This document shows, piece by piece, positions 41,801 to 49,700 of a stretch of 64,000 nucleotides of DNA. The stretch's first letter is position 1, and every line of letters starts with the position of its first letter. Origin of the DNA: Apostichopus japonicus (taxonomy: Eukaryota; Echinodermata; Holothuroidea; Aspidochirotida; Stichopodidae); contig NC_092583.1 of the NCBI RefSeq assembly GCF_037975245.1, positions 2,657,264-2,721,263 on the forward strand. Reading direction: 5' to 3'. A program made the position numbers and the translations under genes. Under the pieces are notes generated by a model that saw nothing but the letters and a program-made list of their open reading frames with translations, did no database searches and was not told the DNA's origin.

Positions 41801-43269
41801 ATCAATATTCATTTTTGTAAATGTTGATGACCATAATCTCCTGGTTTTGCGGCAGGCTGGAAGGCGTAGTGATCGTGCCATCCATGTTAGAGATGTGCTT
41901 CAACAGCTGAAGAGGACGCGCTACACGTTAGCAGAGCTTCAAGAAAAACCAGAGGGCATCGACCCCTTGAAACTGGAAACATACTTATCAGACGAAGAAT
42001 TTAAGGTACGGACTCCTTAATTTCTGCTTTATTTCTTCTCTGACTTCTGAGTAATTTTTACAATCATGCAGAGACTGGCTTGAAAAGGAATTGAAAGAAG
42101 TTATGACAGGATTAAAAGTCCTGTACCTTTACCAAGTGCCCCCCCTGTTGGTATTGATCCATTTTCCATCACTGTCTTTGCTGGGGATTTCCTGAAGGGG
42201 TGCCATTATTTATGAAAGCTAAAAAAAATTTCAAGCTCAACAGAAACCCAACCCTGAAAAAGGAATTTTAAAACAAACCTTGAAAGAGGTTTGTAAATAT
42301 GGGCTTCCCTAATATGTTGTTTCCATGTGTCGACTACGGCCACAAACCGCCCCACTCACACAACACACTGCCGCACTTAGAGCTCACACTGCCCCCACTG
42401 AAACCACACACTGCCCCCACTGAAACCACACACTGCCCCCACTGAGACCACACACTGCCCCCCACTGAGACCACACACTGGCCCCCACTGAGACCACACA
42501 CTGGCCCGACTGAGACCACACACTGGCCCGACTGAGACCACACACTGCCCCCACTGAGACCACACACTGCCCCCACTGAGACCACACAACTGTCCCACTG
42601 AGACAACACACTGCCCCACTGAGACCTCACTCTGCCCACCTGAGACCACACACTGCCCCGCTGAGACAACACACTGCCCCGCTTAGACCTCACACTGCCC
42701 GACTGAAAGCGACCTGGATTTATAACCCGTTCATCGTAACATGGAAAATTGTGGATTGCCAGGTTTTAAGCAGGCTTTAGTTTAAGAAACTCAACTCCTA
42801 GCATTTTCCTGACTGACAGCTGGCTTTGCACAGGGGTCCATAATTAAATCTGCCCAGTTTACACAAATGTAACCAATCATGGGGAAAGTCAATTTTGTAT
42901 CCAATCTAAACAAGCGCCTGTCACTAAAAGAAAGCTTAGAGTTTGCTCATAAGTCATTAATTGTGTAGATGTCAGTTGTAAGAATGTAGGGCTGGAACAA
43001 TATCAAGAAATACTAGGTCATGACGGTCAAGTTGAGACGTGTTGGTGTTCAGTGGGGGGAGAGGGTGGGGGTTGGGGGGGCAAGTGAGGGGAGGGCAGTC
43101 TGTGGCCCCTTTAATATTAGACACTTATCTAAGATGGGTTGTTCAAACTCCGATATATAATTCTCTTTCTTCGATCTCATAGAAAGTACTAACAGTGACG
43201 AGAGAAGAGTTTCAGAAACTACAGTCGTGGAAGAAAACAGAGCTGAAAAAGAATGCAGGTCTTTTTTGA
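17708..43269 (+). CDS. SVIL: Supervillin (gelsolin/villin family), 3' part of gene, 24 exons
   Basis: Supervillin is a membrane-associated actin- and myosin II-binding scaffold of the villin/gelsolin superfamily. The 24 exons below join without a frame break into 1,185 residues and a TGA stop; the 5' end lies outside the window or is unrecognised. Numbering from the first full codon: residues 1-280 are a charged, Ser-rich region with TQP(A/V)T motifs and two LK(S/Q)-G-(x)-W-(R/K)-K-R-V motifs typical of the central supervillin region. Gelsolin-like repeats cover about 375-1107, with [26 protein letters not shown] and EVYLWQGWW as repeat cores. Residues 1120-1185 are a villin headpiece ending [13 protein letters not shown]. 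The human protein is about 2,200 residues, so roughly half is present. It converges on the IgGFc gene downstream. Identity is very secure; the inclusion of the small exons is less so. Confidence 0.95.
18420..18550. repeat. ATTC/ATTTA simple repeat
   Basis: Tandem ATTCATTTA-like units running up to the acceptor of the exon at 18560. Confidence 0.85.
18560..18650 (+). CDS. SVIL: Supervillin exon b
   Basis: Acceptor ATAATGCAG, donor GAT|GTAAGT, phase 2 to 0. It encodes [19 protein letters not shown], matching the supervillin motif in which an LKxSGExxWRxR block precedes the gelsolin core. The intron before it carries (ATTCATTTA)-type repeats. Confidence 0.92.
19291..19531 (+). CDS. SVIL: Supervillin exon c
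   Basis: Acceptor TTATCAACAG after a long poly-T tract, donor AGAG|GTATCG, phase 0 to 1. Contains [20 protein letters not shown] and [10 protein letters not shown], corresponding to the second LK-x-W-K-x-R block and the TQFTVAG-like motif of vertebrate supervillin. The downstream part is Pro/Ser/Arg-rich. Confidence 0.9.
19568..20025. repeat. Minisatellite of about 72-84-bp units with palindromic cores
   Basis: Six imperfect units starting near 19607, 19691, 19771, 19843, 19922 and 19990. Most contain AGGCTTAGTAAGCCT, a palindrome with a one-base centre, followed by TACCATGGTA, a perfect 10-bp palindrome. It lies in the intron after exon c. Confidence 0.93.
20180..20213 (-). mobile_element. 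MITE family 1, terminal fragment
   Basis: About 30 bp containing GGGGCGAGTCTTCAATGCC followed by TTTAAC, matching one terminus of the TTAA-flanked MITE at 14,414. The opposite end is not found nearby, so it is a remnant or chance survival. Confidence 0.6.
20374..20424 (+). CDS. SVIL: Supervillin exon d (51 nt, skippable)
   Basis: Acceptor TTTTTGTACAG, donor CCAG|GTGAGT, phase 1 to 1. It encodes an acidic, Ser/Asn-rich linker ([17 protein letters not shown]). Exons c and e also join in frame without it, so it may be a cassette exon. No conserved motif supports it, only splice sites, phase and composition. Confidence 0.7.
20640..20720. repeat. Short tandem repeat, about 19-bp unit
   Basis: Four imperfect copies of GTTTGCATGGTGTCATCAT. 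Confidence 0.9.
21404..21662 (+). CDS. SVIL: Supervillin exon e
   Basis: Acceptor CTCTCTGCCAG, donor AAG|GTAACC, phase 1 to 2. The protein begins [18 protein letters not shown] and contains [11 protein letters not shown] and [11 protein letters not shown]. The ETFxxF block parallels the vertebrate supervillin segment before the basic stretch in the next exon. Confidence 0.85.
21736..22052 (-). mobile_element. tRNA-derived SINE with 11-bp target-site duplication
   Basis: Read on the minus strand it starts with a tRNA-like head (22050 downward) carrying an A box TGGCCAATTGG and a B box GGTTCGATTCC, with a tRNA-Leu(CAA)-like stretch GGCGTCGGACTCAAG between them. It ends in the widespread marine SINE tail with two GCGCT motifs and an A-rich run. 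GCAAACTTCTA flanks both sides (21725-21735 and 22053-22063), a perfect target-site duplication typical of LINE-mediated insertion. Confidence 0.9.
22420..22455. repeat. (AT)n microsatellite
   Basis: About 34 bp of TATATA in a generally AT-rich intron. Confidence 0.9.
22689..22870 (+). CDS. SVIL: Supervillin exon f
   Basis: Acceptor TTGCATGACAG, donor GACA|GTGAGT, phase 2 to 1. It encodes a basic [19 protein letters not shown] block followed by LSEYTEEKM, which matches the conserved vertebrate RPKRRVQASKNPLK...LLQEYTE segment just ahead of the gelsolin core. Confidence 0.94.
23440..23589 (+). CDS. SVIL: Supervillin exon g
   Basis: Acceptor GGCACACAG, donor AAAG|GTAACG, phase 1 to 1. It ends with [14 protein letters not shown], the conserved start of the first gelsolin-like repeat. 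Confidence 0.95.
24010..24146 (+). CDS. SVIL: Supervillin exon h, first gelsolin-like repeat
   Basis: Acceptor GATCCGTAG, donor AAG|GTTCGT, phase 1 to 0. It encodes [20 protein letters not shown], then CFICV, VFLWIG and NVIEKSK, almost motif-for-motif the vertebrate repeat 1. Confidence 0.97.
24410..24500. repeat. (ATT)n microsatellite
   Basis: Interrupted TTA/TCA trinucleotide repeat in the intron after exon h. Confidence 0.92.
24603..24765 (+). CDS. SVIL: Supervillin exon i
   Basis: Acceptor CATCTGGCAG, donor GGAG|GTAAGT, phase 0 to 1. It encodes [23 protein letters not shown] and [11 protein letters not shown], matching the second half of gelsolin-like repeat 1. The donor lies at the start of a 19-bp tandem repeat that offers further GTAAG sites. 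Confidence 0.95.
24821..25110 (+). mobile_element. tRNA-derived SINE (family A), 5'-truncated with internal tandem duplication
   Basis: Contains the B-box region GGTTCGAGTC and the same 3' body as the SINE at 46,935, ending GCAGGAGGATCTAATA. An 82-bp segment starting AAGGTCCCCGG is duplicated head to tail (24839-24920 and from 24921), and a shorter piece precedes it. The A-box part of the tRNA head is missing. Confidence 0.85.
26720..26746 (+). CDS. SVIL: Candidate 27-nt supervillin microexon
   Basis: Flanked by a pyrimidine-rich acceptor (TTTATCTCTTTCAAG) and a GTAATA donor. Phase 1 to 1, inserting TVPYRVVT with junction Glu residues between exons i and k. Joining i directly to k is also in frame, so it could be an alternative cassette. 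Support is splice sites and phase only; 27 nt carries little protein evidence. Confidence 0.5.
28930..29075 (+). CDS. SVIL: Supervillin exon k, start of second gelsolin-like repeat
   Basis: Acceptor TTTCTCCAG, donor GAG|GTGAGA, phase 1 to 0. It encodes [17 protein letters not shown] and [15 protein letters not shown], matching the vertebrate IxETNxxYRL...PDDDYWGKxPKxxLL block. Confidence 0.96.
29920..30132 (+). CDS. SVIL: Supervillin exon l
   Basis: Acceptor TTGCCTCTCCAG, donor AAG|GTATAG, phase 0 to 0, 71 codons. It contains [26 protein letters not shown], the DLNPLNPQE motif and [11 protein letters not shown] 60-bp minisatellite starts within 10 bp of its donor. Confidence 0.97.
30141..31709. 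repeat. 60-bp minisatellite array, about 26 units
   Basis: Units of the form AGTAGCCAGATAGTAGCCAA followed by an AGAGTGACTTGG block, with a perfect 60-bp period from about 30361 to 31020. Edge units are 55-58 bp with a TCAGTGACTTGGAA variant. Variants (CCATTTGT/CCATGTGT, CCGGAT/CTGGGT) occur in runs, which suggests repeated block duplication. Because 60 is divisible by 3 the array is open in several minus frames; these are not genes. Confidence 0.97.
32254..32355 (+). CDS. SVIL: Supervillin exon m
   Basis: Acceptor GTCTTCATCCAG, donor AAG|GTATAG, phase 0 to 0, 34 codons. Encodes [18 protein letters not shown], matching vertebrate LTEHNETILFKEKFLDW. Confidence 0.96.
32811..32916 (+). CDS. SVIL: Supervillin exon n
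   Basis: Acceptor CTCATTACAG, donor ACAG|GTGAGT, phase 0 to 1. Encodes [11 protein letters not shown] and [13 protein letters not shown], matching vertebrate YDVTRMV...ILDGVNVGRGYG, the linker into the third gelsolin-like repeat. Confidence 0.95.
34494..34532 (+). CDS. SVIL: Supervillin exon o (39 nt, skippable)
   Basis: Acceptor ATATTTGTCAG, donor ACAG|GTAAAT, phase 1 to 1. Encodes [12 protein letters not shown]. Exons n and p also join in frame without it, and the corresponding vertebrate segment is only loosely similar, so it may be alternative. Confidence 0.7.
34586..35600. repeat. Minisatellite of about 43-bp units containing a hairpin core
   Basis: Roughly 20 degenerate units of the type ATAGTTGAGGCTGTGCCTCA followed by a TTGTGGTATAGTC block. 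The core TGAGGCTGTGCCTCA (for example 34646-34660) is a palindrome with 6-bp arms and a 3-nt centre. A higher-order unit of about 130 bp with AAGCTGTATATCATTATGC recurs about four times between 34,900 and 35,410. Confidence 0.92.
35923..36090 (+). CDS. SVIL: Supervillin exon p, third gelsolin-like repeat
   Basis: Acceptor ACTCATGCAG, donor GCTG|GTAAGT, phase 1 to 1. Encodes [20 protein letters not shown] and [13 protein letters not shown], matching the vertebrate VWHILEFDYS...GQFHEGDAYVVKW block. Confidence 0.97.
36120..36335. repeat. Polypyrimidine (CT/CCT-rich) tract
   Basis: About 215 bp of strongly CT-biased sequence on the plus strand immediately downstream of exon p. Protein frames through it are low-complexity artefacts. 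Confidence 0.9.
36593..36856 (+). CDS. SVIL: Supervillin exon q
   Basis: Acceptor CTATCTACAG, donor CAAG|GTGAGG, phase 1 to 1, the longest recognised exon. Contains [47 protein letters not shown] and GKREEEE, all close to the vertebrate sequence. Confidence 0.97.
36856..37130. repeat. G-rich intronic repeat
   Basis: Two partial copies of a block containing GAGCTAACAGGTAGTTAGAT and GGGAGGGTAGATGGTACACA start near 36897 and 36981. The copy of the exon-q end (AATAGCC...GGTGAGGCAAGGGGGCATTGAG) at about 37057-37088 shows that the exon/intron border itself was partly duplicated. Confidence 0.8.
37573..37795 (+). CDS. SVIL: Supervillin exon r, fourth gelsolin-like repeat
   Basis: Acceptor TTTGGTTTTCAG, donor GAATT|GTGAGT, phase 1 to 2. 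Encodes [34 protein letters not shown] and [15 protein letters not shown], matching vertebrate repeat 4. Confidence 0.96.
38416..38546 (+). CDS. SVIL: Supervillin exon s
   Basis: Acceptor TCTTTTTCAG, donor GATG|GTGAGT, phase 2 to 1. Encodes FVPMEAGL, an acidic [10 protein letters not shown] stretch and [14 protein letters not shown], matching vertebrate CPLEAGL...FWDALGRRDRKAYD. Confidence 0.94.
38782..38827. repeat. (CTGT)n microsatellite
   Basis: About eleven CTGT units in the intron after exon s. Confidence 0.97.
39115..39270 (+). CDS. SVIL: Supervillin exon t
   Basis: Acceptor TTTCATACAG, donor CCAG|GTGAGT, phase 1 to 1. Encodes [19 protein letters not shown] and [13 protein letters not shown], matching vertebrate RLFILSSSSGDFAATE...LQEDLYSAPQP. 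Confidence 0.96.
39801..40092. repeat. Tandem repeat, about 122-bp unit
   Basis: Two near-identical copies and a third partial copy of a block beginning GACAGTTATCTCTATCACAT, separated by G-rich spacers. Confidence 0.92.
40380..40541 (+). CDS. SVIL: Supervillin exon u, fifth gelsolin-like repeat
   Basis: Acceptor TTTTGTATAG, donor AAAG|GTAACA, phase 1 to 1. Encodes [20 protein letters not shown] and [15 protein letters not shown], matching vertebrate [18 protein letters not shown]...RKSAMETVLQYCKG. The [15 protein letters not shown] insert corresponds to the NKITGSARI region. Confidence 0.97.
41283..41404 (+). CDS. SVIL: Supervillin exon v
   Basis: Acceptor ATCGTTCTCAG, donor AAG|GTAGGT, phase 1 to 0. 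Encodes [20 protein letters not shown] and WDMREDVA, matching vertebrate [20 protein letters not shown]. Confidence 0.96.
41856..42005 (+). CDS. SVIL: Supervillin exon w, linker and first half of headpiece
   Basis: Acceptor GGTTTTGCGGCAG, donor AAG|GTACGG, phase 0 to 0, 50 codons. Encodes [20 protein letters not shown] and TYLSDEEFK, the start of the villin headpiece. Confidence 0.96.
42343..42710. repeat. Minisatellite, 21-22-bp unit
   Basis: About 17 units of CCCCCACTGAGACCACACACTG with single-base variants, in the last supervillin intron. The Gly/Val/Ser/Trp/Gln frames on the minus strand are repeat artefacts. Confidence 0.96.
43183..43269 (+). CDS. SVIL: Supervillin last coding exon, end of headpiece
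   Basis: Acceptor CGATCTCATAG. Encodes [20 protein letters not shown] and LKKNAGLF, then TGA at 43267-43269. The W-K-K...LKK...GLF ending is the canonical villin headpiece C-terminus and fixes the gene end. The vertebrate supervillin headpiece is reported to fold without strong F-actin binding; whether that applies here cannot be read from sequence. Confidence 0.97.
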   Translation, partial: KVLTVTREEFQKLQSWKKTELKKNAGLF

Positions 43270-46200
43270 TGAAGAACGCCGACCTTGTTTGTGTTTTTTG
43301 TCTTTTCTTTTACGGGTCGATCGATAGCAGTGTTAAACGTAGAGTTTATAGATGCGTCTGTAGGGGGGAGAAGTAGTTGTTATATACACCTTGAGAGCTT
43401 AAAAGCCTATCTCTTAGCTTCTAAATAAATATACAGTAGAGAATCTATCCCATGGGGACAAATATTAAAAAGTGCATTTGTATCATTCTTATTCTTTTCC
43501 TTTAAGTTTTTTGTTGTTTTGAAATGGTGCTAGAAGTGCTTAAAATCTTAATCTTAAAATTCTTCCAGACAATAATATTATTATAATTTGTTTATTTGCA
43601 GCCTTCCCACACACTGTACATGCTATGCACACATCCTACATTGTTACTTGCGGGAGAGGCTTTGTAGAGTATGTTAGGGGGAGGAAGGAAAAAAAATGGT
43701 TTTTGAATGATTACAAACTTTTAAAGTTTAGCAAGATGAATCAATTATTTTGATACTTTTGAAAACCCTGATTCAGAGCTAACAATAATAGAAAGTATTT
43801 CCAAAAACAGAAAAATATAAATAATAATTTCCTAGGTGGATGGTCTTTACATTCTCAGAACATCTTTCCCTATCTTAGCTGTACATTATCTTAAATGAGA
43901 AATAGTCGAAATGAAAAGACCAAAATGGAATCTCGGATGACCGATATTTTTCATATGCAGTCACTGTTAGGACTTGACCAAGTCTTGGGCAGGAGTGTAA
44001 CTTAAGATGGAGTTGTTATGTTAGCTGTACGAAAGTCATTCAGTTTCAAAGAGGCAATAAATCATTAATAGTGTTCACTTATTTAATATCATTTTTTTTC
44101 TTTTTATATCTTATTATTGTCGTGGTACTGGAGGTAATAACAAAGGTTCTATTTTTCTGTTATAATTTAACCACTCTTGATCGATACTACATACAACATG
44201 CAGTTGAAGCCTACGCAACGTTTTCCAGTGCAGCTTGATTTGTGACGGTATAGTTGTCGTTTCATTTTGTAATGTTTCAAGACTTATAAGTGATCGGTAT
44301 GAAATAAAAAAAAATGTGAAGAATGTTGCAATGATCATTGTAAATAATGTATGTGTTGGAGGGGAAGGAATTACAGCAACATGGTGACAGGGACATGGTG
44401 ACAGTGATGTTGTGACAGTGATGTTGTGACAGTATGAAAAGCTAACTGTCATAAGATGGTACTATAGCCAATGAGATGAAGAAGGCTGGGGAAGGGGTAA
44501 GGTGTCAAACATATGACAGTTTCTGAAAAGCGTCTATGGGAAGCTTGTGCTAAATAATAAAAGGTGTGATAACCACATTTTTGTGGAGGTATGCCCATAA
44601 ACCTATCCAAGACTTCTTCCTCCCAAATATGCTAGTAATTCAAATAATGGTCACTAATGTTAAGAATTGAGCAATTCGTACTGTGACTATTTTGTTACCC
44701 AGGAGACAGTACAACAAGACTGTGCATGGAAATAACAACCTTATTATAGAGATTACAGGTTTGAATCACGGCCAATCAAAACCAGAATTATATCTAACAT
44801 TAAGTTTAAGGAATTAACAAGATTTATTGATGACTTTGATCATGGGCAATTGCTTTTAACTGTGCCTTCTCTGTAACAGTACATGTGACTATCTTGTAAG
44901 CTGTGAGGTTTTGGGTTATCTGATAGGTCCAATCATGTTGCCGTGGTGATGTTTGGTATCATGTGGGGTTACAAAATCTCTGGTCTTACAGTGTTTAAGG
45001 TCTCTTTGCGGTTGAATAAATTCAACCATTTTTTACCCCTCTAGCTTTACCTGAGGGAAGGCCTGGGAAGGTGTGATGGGGGTGGGGTGCTTGGGGGGGG
45101 GCTTGTTGAAGCCTAATCCTAAGATTGACAATGCTTGGTGCTTTGATCAAAGGTTAGTTCAATTCATTTTTTTGGCCTCTTTAAACTTGGTGCTTTGTGG
45201 AGGTTCCTTTTTTTTTATTCTGGCTTTGTTTCTCTATTGGGCCTTGCTAAGATTGATTGTGTGTGTGTGTTAAGTACTTGTGGTGGCAAGTGAAAACCTC
45301 TGTAAAACGTGTACATTTAGCCTTTCAAAATATGACATATTATTTCATTATACCAGTAGCCTATTTATTATAATTATTCTTATTATTATTATAATTATTA
45401 TAATAATTTTTATGATTATGGTTGTCATTATGATAATATTATTATATTCTGTTTTGCCTTTCATTCAAATTCCGTACTATTGTTGTTGTAGACCGTTGTC
45501 TAAATACCTTTATTAAGGTACCTGCCAAATTTATGACAATTGTGTTGTTTTTTTGTGTGAATTTACTGTAAATTTTCTCGTATTGGCATATTCTTTAAGG
45601 AAAGAACAAAATAGAGGACTTAATTTTAATATGGCTGAACTATGAAATACTAATACATAAATAAGTAAAGAAATGAATAAATGAACAAAATATGTGAGAT
45701 ATTTTATATTTTAGTGTATGATTCAAGTTTATTACCTCCCATATGTTTGGAAAATAAACTTTAATTTTTTTGTGAATTTCAGTTGTCTTGTCTTTGTTCT
45801 TCAATTAAGTTTTGATGCTGAAGGTTCTTGGACATCATGAACGGGGACTCGAGATGGTTCTTGTATTTTTATAATGTCAGAGTCAAGGTGCCTCGTTCAA
45901 ACAATGCTCCCTCTTGTCAACAAATGCCCCCCACACCCGACCCCACTGAGCACCCCCCCCCATTGAACTGGGAATCTTGAATGGAGAGAGAGAGATCACA
46001 TTGGAGTAAGTTGTTAGGCAGACGTTAAGTGCCTTCCTCAGCCAGTCCACCCCTCCGCCTCCCCCCCCCCCGCCCATCCACTCCCCCATTCCCTCTAGAC
46101 AGTGGAATTCATAAAAGTTTGACTGAATAAGAACACAAATACATTGACCATAGGTGTGTGATATTGTTGATACAGAATTTGTTGTATTATGCAGAGACAC

Positions 46201-46734
46201 CATACATATGACAATTGTTAACTAGCCCAAACAAACACTTGTATGGCTATTACTAACACAATAGCAAAATAAAAATAAAATAAAACTGTTAGCAAACTTA
46301 TCCACAAGAGAGCCTGTGTAAGAGAATGTGTAAAAGTATGTGGGCCTGACGTGATCGAAATGTCTGGCCCACTTGTTTTTACATACTATATCAAAATACA
46401 CAGTCTGTGCTATTTAACAATGTCAGGTTGACTATAGTAAAATTGTATACCAAGTAAGCTATAAGAACACATTAACAGTTCCAAAACAAAAGAAAGATGT
46501 TTCAAATTATCTTATATCTCCCCCCCCCACACCCCTCCACCTCCCTTGCTTCACCCCATCATTGTTATAAAATAATGGTACGAAGCAACAGCAAAATAAT
46601 AATGGCCAAAATTTGGACAAGATTTTAAGTTATTGTGTCTGTCCCTGAACCATTTGTTATTTTACATTCTAGCAATTTTGGCGGCAATCCTAAGTGACCT
46701 CTTTTTAGTGTGTTCCTCATTAGTTGGCCCATCT
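43270..46734. other. Supervillin 3' UTR and intergenic space between convergent genes
   Basis: The first AATAAA after the supervillin stop is at 43424-43429, and another is at 44056-44061. Which is used cannot be decided from the window. Beyond that I see AT-rich unique sequence, an (ATT)-rich tract at 45367-45440 and a C-rich tract at 46050-46090. No further gene is recognised. The left limit of the IgGFc tandem duplication is near 46,510. Confidence 0.6.
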
Positions 46735-46774
46735 TCAACGTTTGCGCAGCCGTGGAGGTAACCATGGAAACCGC
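46735..46774 (-). CDS. IgGFc gene 1, exon 5: short cytoplasmic tail
   Basis: Minus-strand acceptor TTTATCTTTCAG. It continues the frame from the TM exon (phase 2) with RFPWLPPRLRKR and TGA. The Arg/Lys-rich end fits a stop-transfer tail. The paralogue encodes RLPLLPARPRKR at the same place, which supports the reading frame. Confidence 0.85.
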
Positions 46775-49700
46775 CTGAAAGATAAACACAATGGAAAAGA
46801 GACAGTTGAGGACTAATTCTAAGTTGGTGCGGAATAACTTTATTTTCCAGAACACCTAGCCTTCATACTACTCAATCCCCTTCTTATCTCCTTCGCCTTC
46901 CTGAAACTTCTGGGTGTGTCAGTGGAATGACTTCGTGGAGTGTTAGCTCAGTGGTTAACGCCGGTGCCTTTCAATCACAAGGTCCCCGGTTCGAGTCACT
47001 CCCAAATTAATGTATGTCGTCCAGTTACAGAGTTGTTGACAATTAACAATTCATAATCATGGACGTTAAATATGAATGTAAGAGACTGACTTCGGTCAGC
47101 TTGCGGCTTTGATAAGCCAATGAGGCTTCTTCGCGAGTTCCTGCTTGCAGGAGGATCTAATACACATAGTTAACATAAGTAATGACTACACTAATACACT
47201 AATGCGATGCACAGTCACATATTAAAGAGTGTGGGTGCATGTGTACGCATCCCACTCTCCACCATTTTTCAGTCCCACAAAGAAAGAAATTGAAGTATAG
47301 TTATTTGAGCACTCTTATGTGTGTGTATAGCTAAGTAGCATAAGTGGGCACTAGAATGCTCCTTTCATTTAGCTATATTGTTTCTGCTGCTGGAGGACCC
47401 CCAGACAGACTCTACATGGGAGTCGGCTTCAACAGCCCCAGTTGCAACACCACCTCCTTTTGAAAAACCTGGATCCATCCCCGATACACTTCTGCACCCT
47501 TGGCCTCAAGTGGTAATTTTTTTCAGTGACCCTACAGACCATCTTAAAATTGGCAGGTTGGTTTGAAGGTTTTTTTTACCCCCCCCCCTCACACACACAC
47601 ACTCCCCTGTTAAAGAGTGTGAAGACTCGCGCAAAAAAGAAACGTCTAATGCCGGTAATCTGACCTACTTTCGAATGAGGTGTAACAGAAGTGTAAGACA
47701 CCACCATCGATCCCAGAAAATACACACACAGCAACGGAAAGTTAACTTTTTCTGAGCGCGGCACGCGGTGTGGGGCCGGTCTTCAATGCCTTTAAAGTGG
47801 ATGTCTTTTACTTACCCTAAGAAAATGGCGAACACGATAACTAGCATAACCAGGAACATGACAATACCTGGCGCTGCAACGGCTGCAATCACAGCGGTAA
47901 CTGGGAAACAAGCTGTAACGAGAAATGTAAAGAATGAACTAATGAATTGCTTAATGTCTCGGAGTATAAGAAATATATCAATTGTCGTTTTTACAGTGAT
48001 ATTTGCATTGCGTTGCGCCATCACTTGTATAGGTGGCATACTCCTATTAGAGTCTATATCCATCCGCTCGATTGTTCTCCTATCTCAGGAAAAGTGCCAA
48101 AAAGCAACAGGAGAACATCTTTTATGACCTGTTATCAATCATAATTTTTTTCGTGGCTTGCATGTTGATGAGCATGAATGGAAGTACATGTGATGAGAAA
48201 ATTGGGTCAATTAAGGCAATTTTAGACCCCTTTAGGCCTCCCATCCCAGGAACTGCGTATGAAAATTGTTTACTACTGAGTGAAGAGGTTTGTTTAAAGT
48301 GACGAAAACTTCCGGCTCGGATAGCAAAAAATGTGCGTGTCATGGTACCGAAAATTGATGGTGCCATGAAAGGCCAACTTGTCAGCTATCCGGTGATGGG
48401 TAGCGTTTAGCTAGTGAAAACTTCTATCTAGACTTAGAGACCACATTATTTTTGTGACCACATTACTTCTAGAGACCTCATTACTTTTGTGATTTAATGT
48501 TTAAGTCAATGGGGCTTTTAATGGGCGTATGCTACCTGAATACTGGTTTGGCCAACAACTATCTCTTGTTACCATTCTTCTTTTTTTCCTTTCCTTTTGT
48601 ACATACGTTAATTACCTCCACTGTGATTTATTCATTTGTTTGCCTCTCTGGTTTAAACTGGTTCTTATAATACTCCAGAAGATGAAAGAATAAATCAACA
48701 GAAAAGATAAGTTGGTCTTTGACGACCGCTGAAACAGATCAGCTATCCAATGAGTGTTAAAACTTATATAAAACTCTAAAACTAACAGATGTTAGTGATC
48801 ACATTATAGTTGGACGATTTCCTGTGGTAAGCCAATGGGGGATATAATTAAGGTTAGCCTATCCTATGGTTCTGTACTAGTATTGTTGCATGATTAGGGT
48901 TATCGTCATCTTTTACATTCCAAACGGTTGGAAGTAATCATGGTAAATGGGCTACGGTTATTCGTTACTGTGTGGCTTGCGTTCGCTTCATCTTAAAACA
49001 GTCTTAAAACCAACAGATTTTTGTCTCTACCTGTGGATGGACACATTGTGTGCCAATAATATACACTTTACATTTATACACATCTTACAAGAGCTACTTC
49101 CATACCAGTTTTGGTAATTTTGTTCTAATCTTTTCATTTTGACATTAGTTGACATTCAGGTATACATACTCGCTCGCTCCGGTGGTAAAAGTGGTCTTGG
49201 CAATTCTGGTTGCCCTGGATACAGAGCTCTTGGTGGAGCAGGTGCTAGGTTAAGAGGAATGAGACCTCCAGCGACACCATCAGGTAAGGGTTCCGGTATG
49301 GGTTCATTCAGTATCGGTACCCAAGTTTGTTGAGTGTTTGATCCTCCAGGCAACCAGGGAGTCTGTCCTGGCCAGCATGGTTGACCAGGTTGACATGGGA
49401 TAGCACCCGTGTAACAGGGCATGCCTGGCATACATCCTATCTGGGCCTGGGCCTGCGGTCCTTCCAAAGGTGCTTCAGAGATAGGGCACTCAAACTCTCG
49501 CACATTTCCTGTACAATAAATAAAAATTATTTGTTATATTTTTACAGAGTATACCACAGTTATGCTACAGTACATTACATCTATTCATAGTATGTCATAG
49601 TTTTACATAGTACGACATAGTTATGCATAGTTTTTTTGTTGTAGTTATACATAGTAAGTTATAGTTATACTTGGTACGTTATAGTTACACATTGTAAGTT

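Noticed and set aside
42334-42693. Overlapping minus-strand frames rich in Val, Ser, Gly, Trp and Gln
   Set aside because: Translations of a 21-22-bp minisatellite in the last supervillin intron.
46935-47000. Apparent tRNA gene with A and B boxes
   Set aside because: The sequence continues into a repeated body also present near 24.9 kb and does not fold as a complete tRNA with a proper 3' half, so it is a SINE head.
47378-47566. Plus-strand frame with STAPVATPPPFEK, also seen near 57,420
   Set aside because: Shared only because the region is duplicated. The two copies have shifted frames relative to each other and no splice or start context, so it is probably a repeat or non-coding intron.
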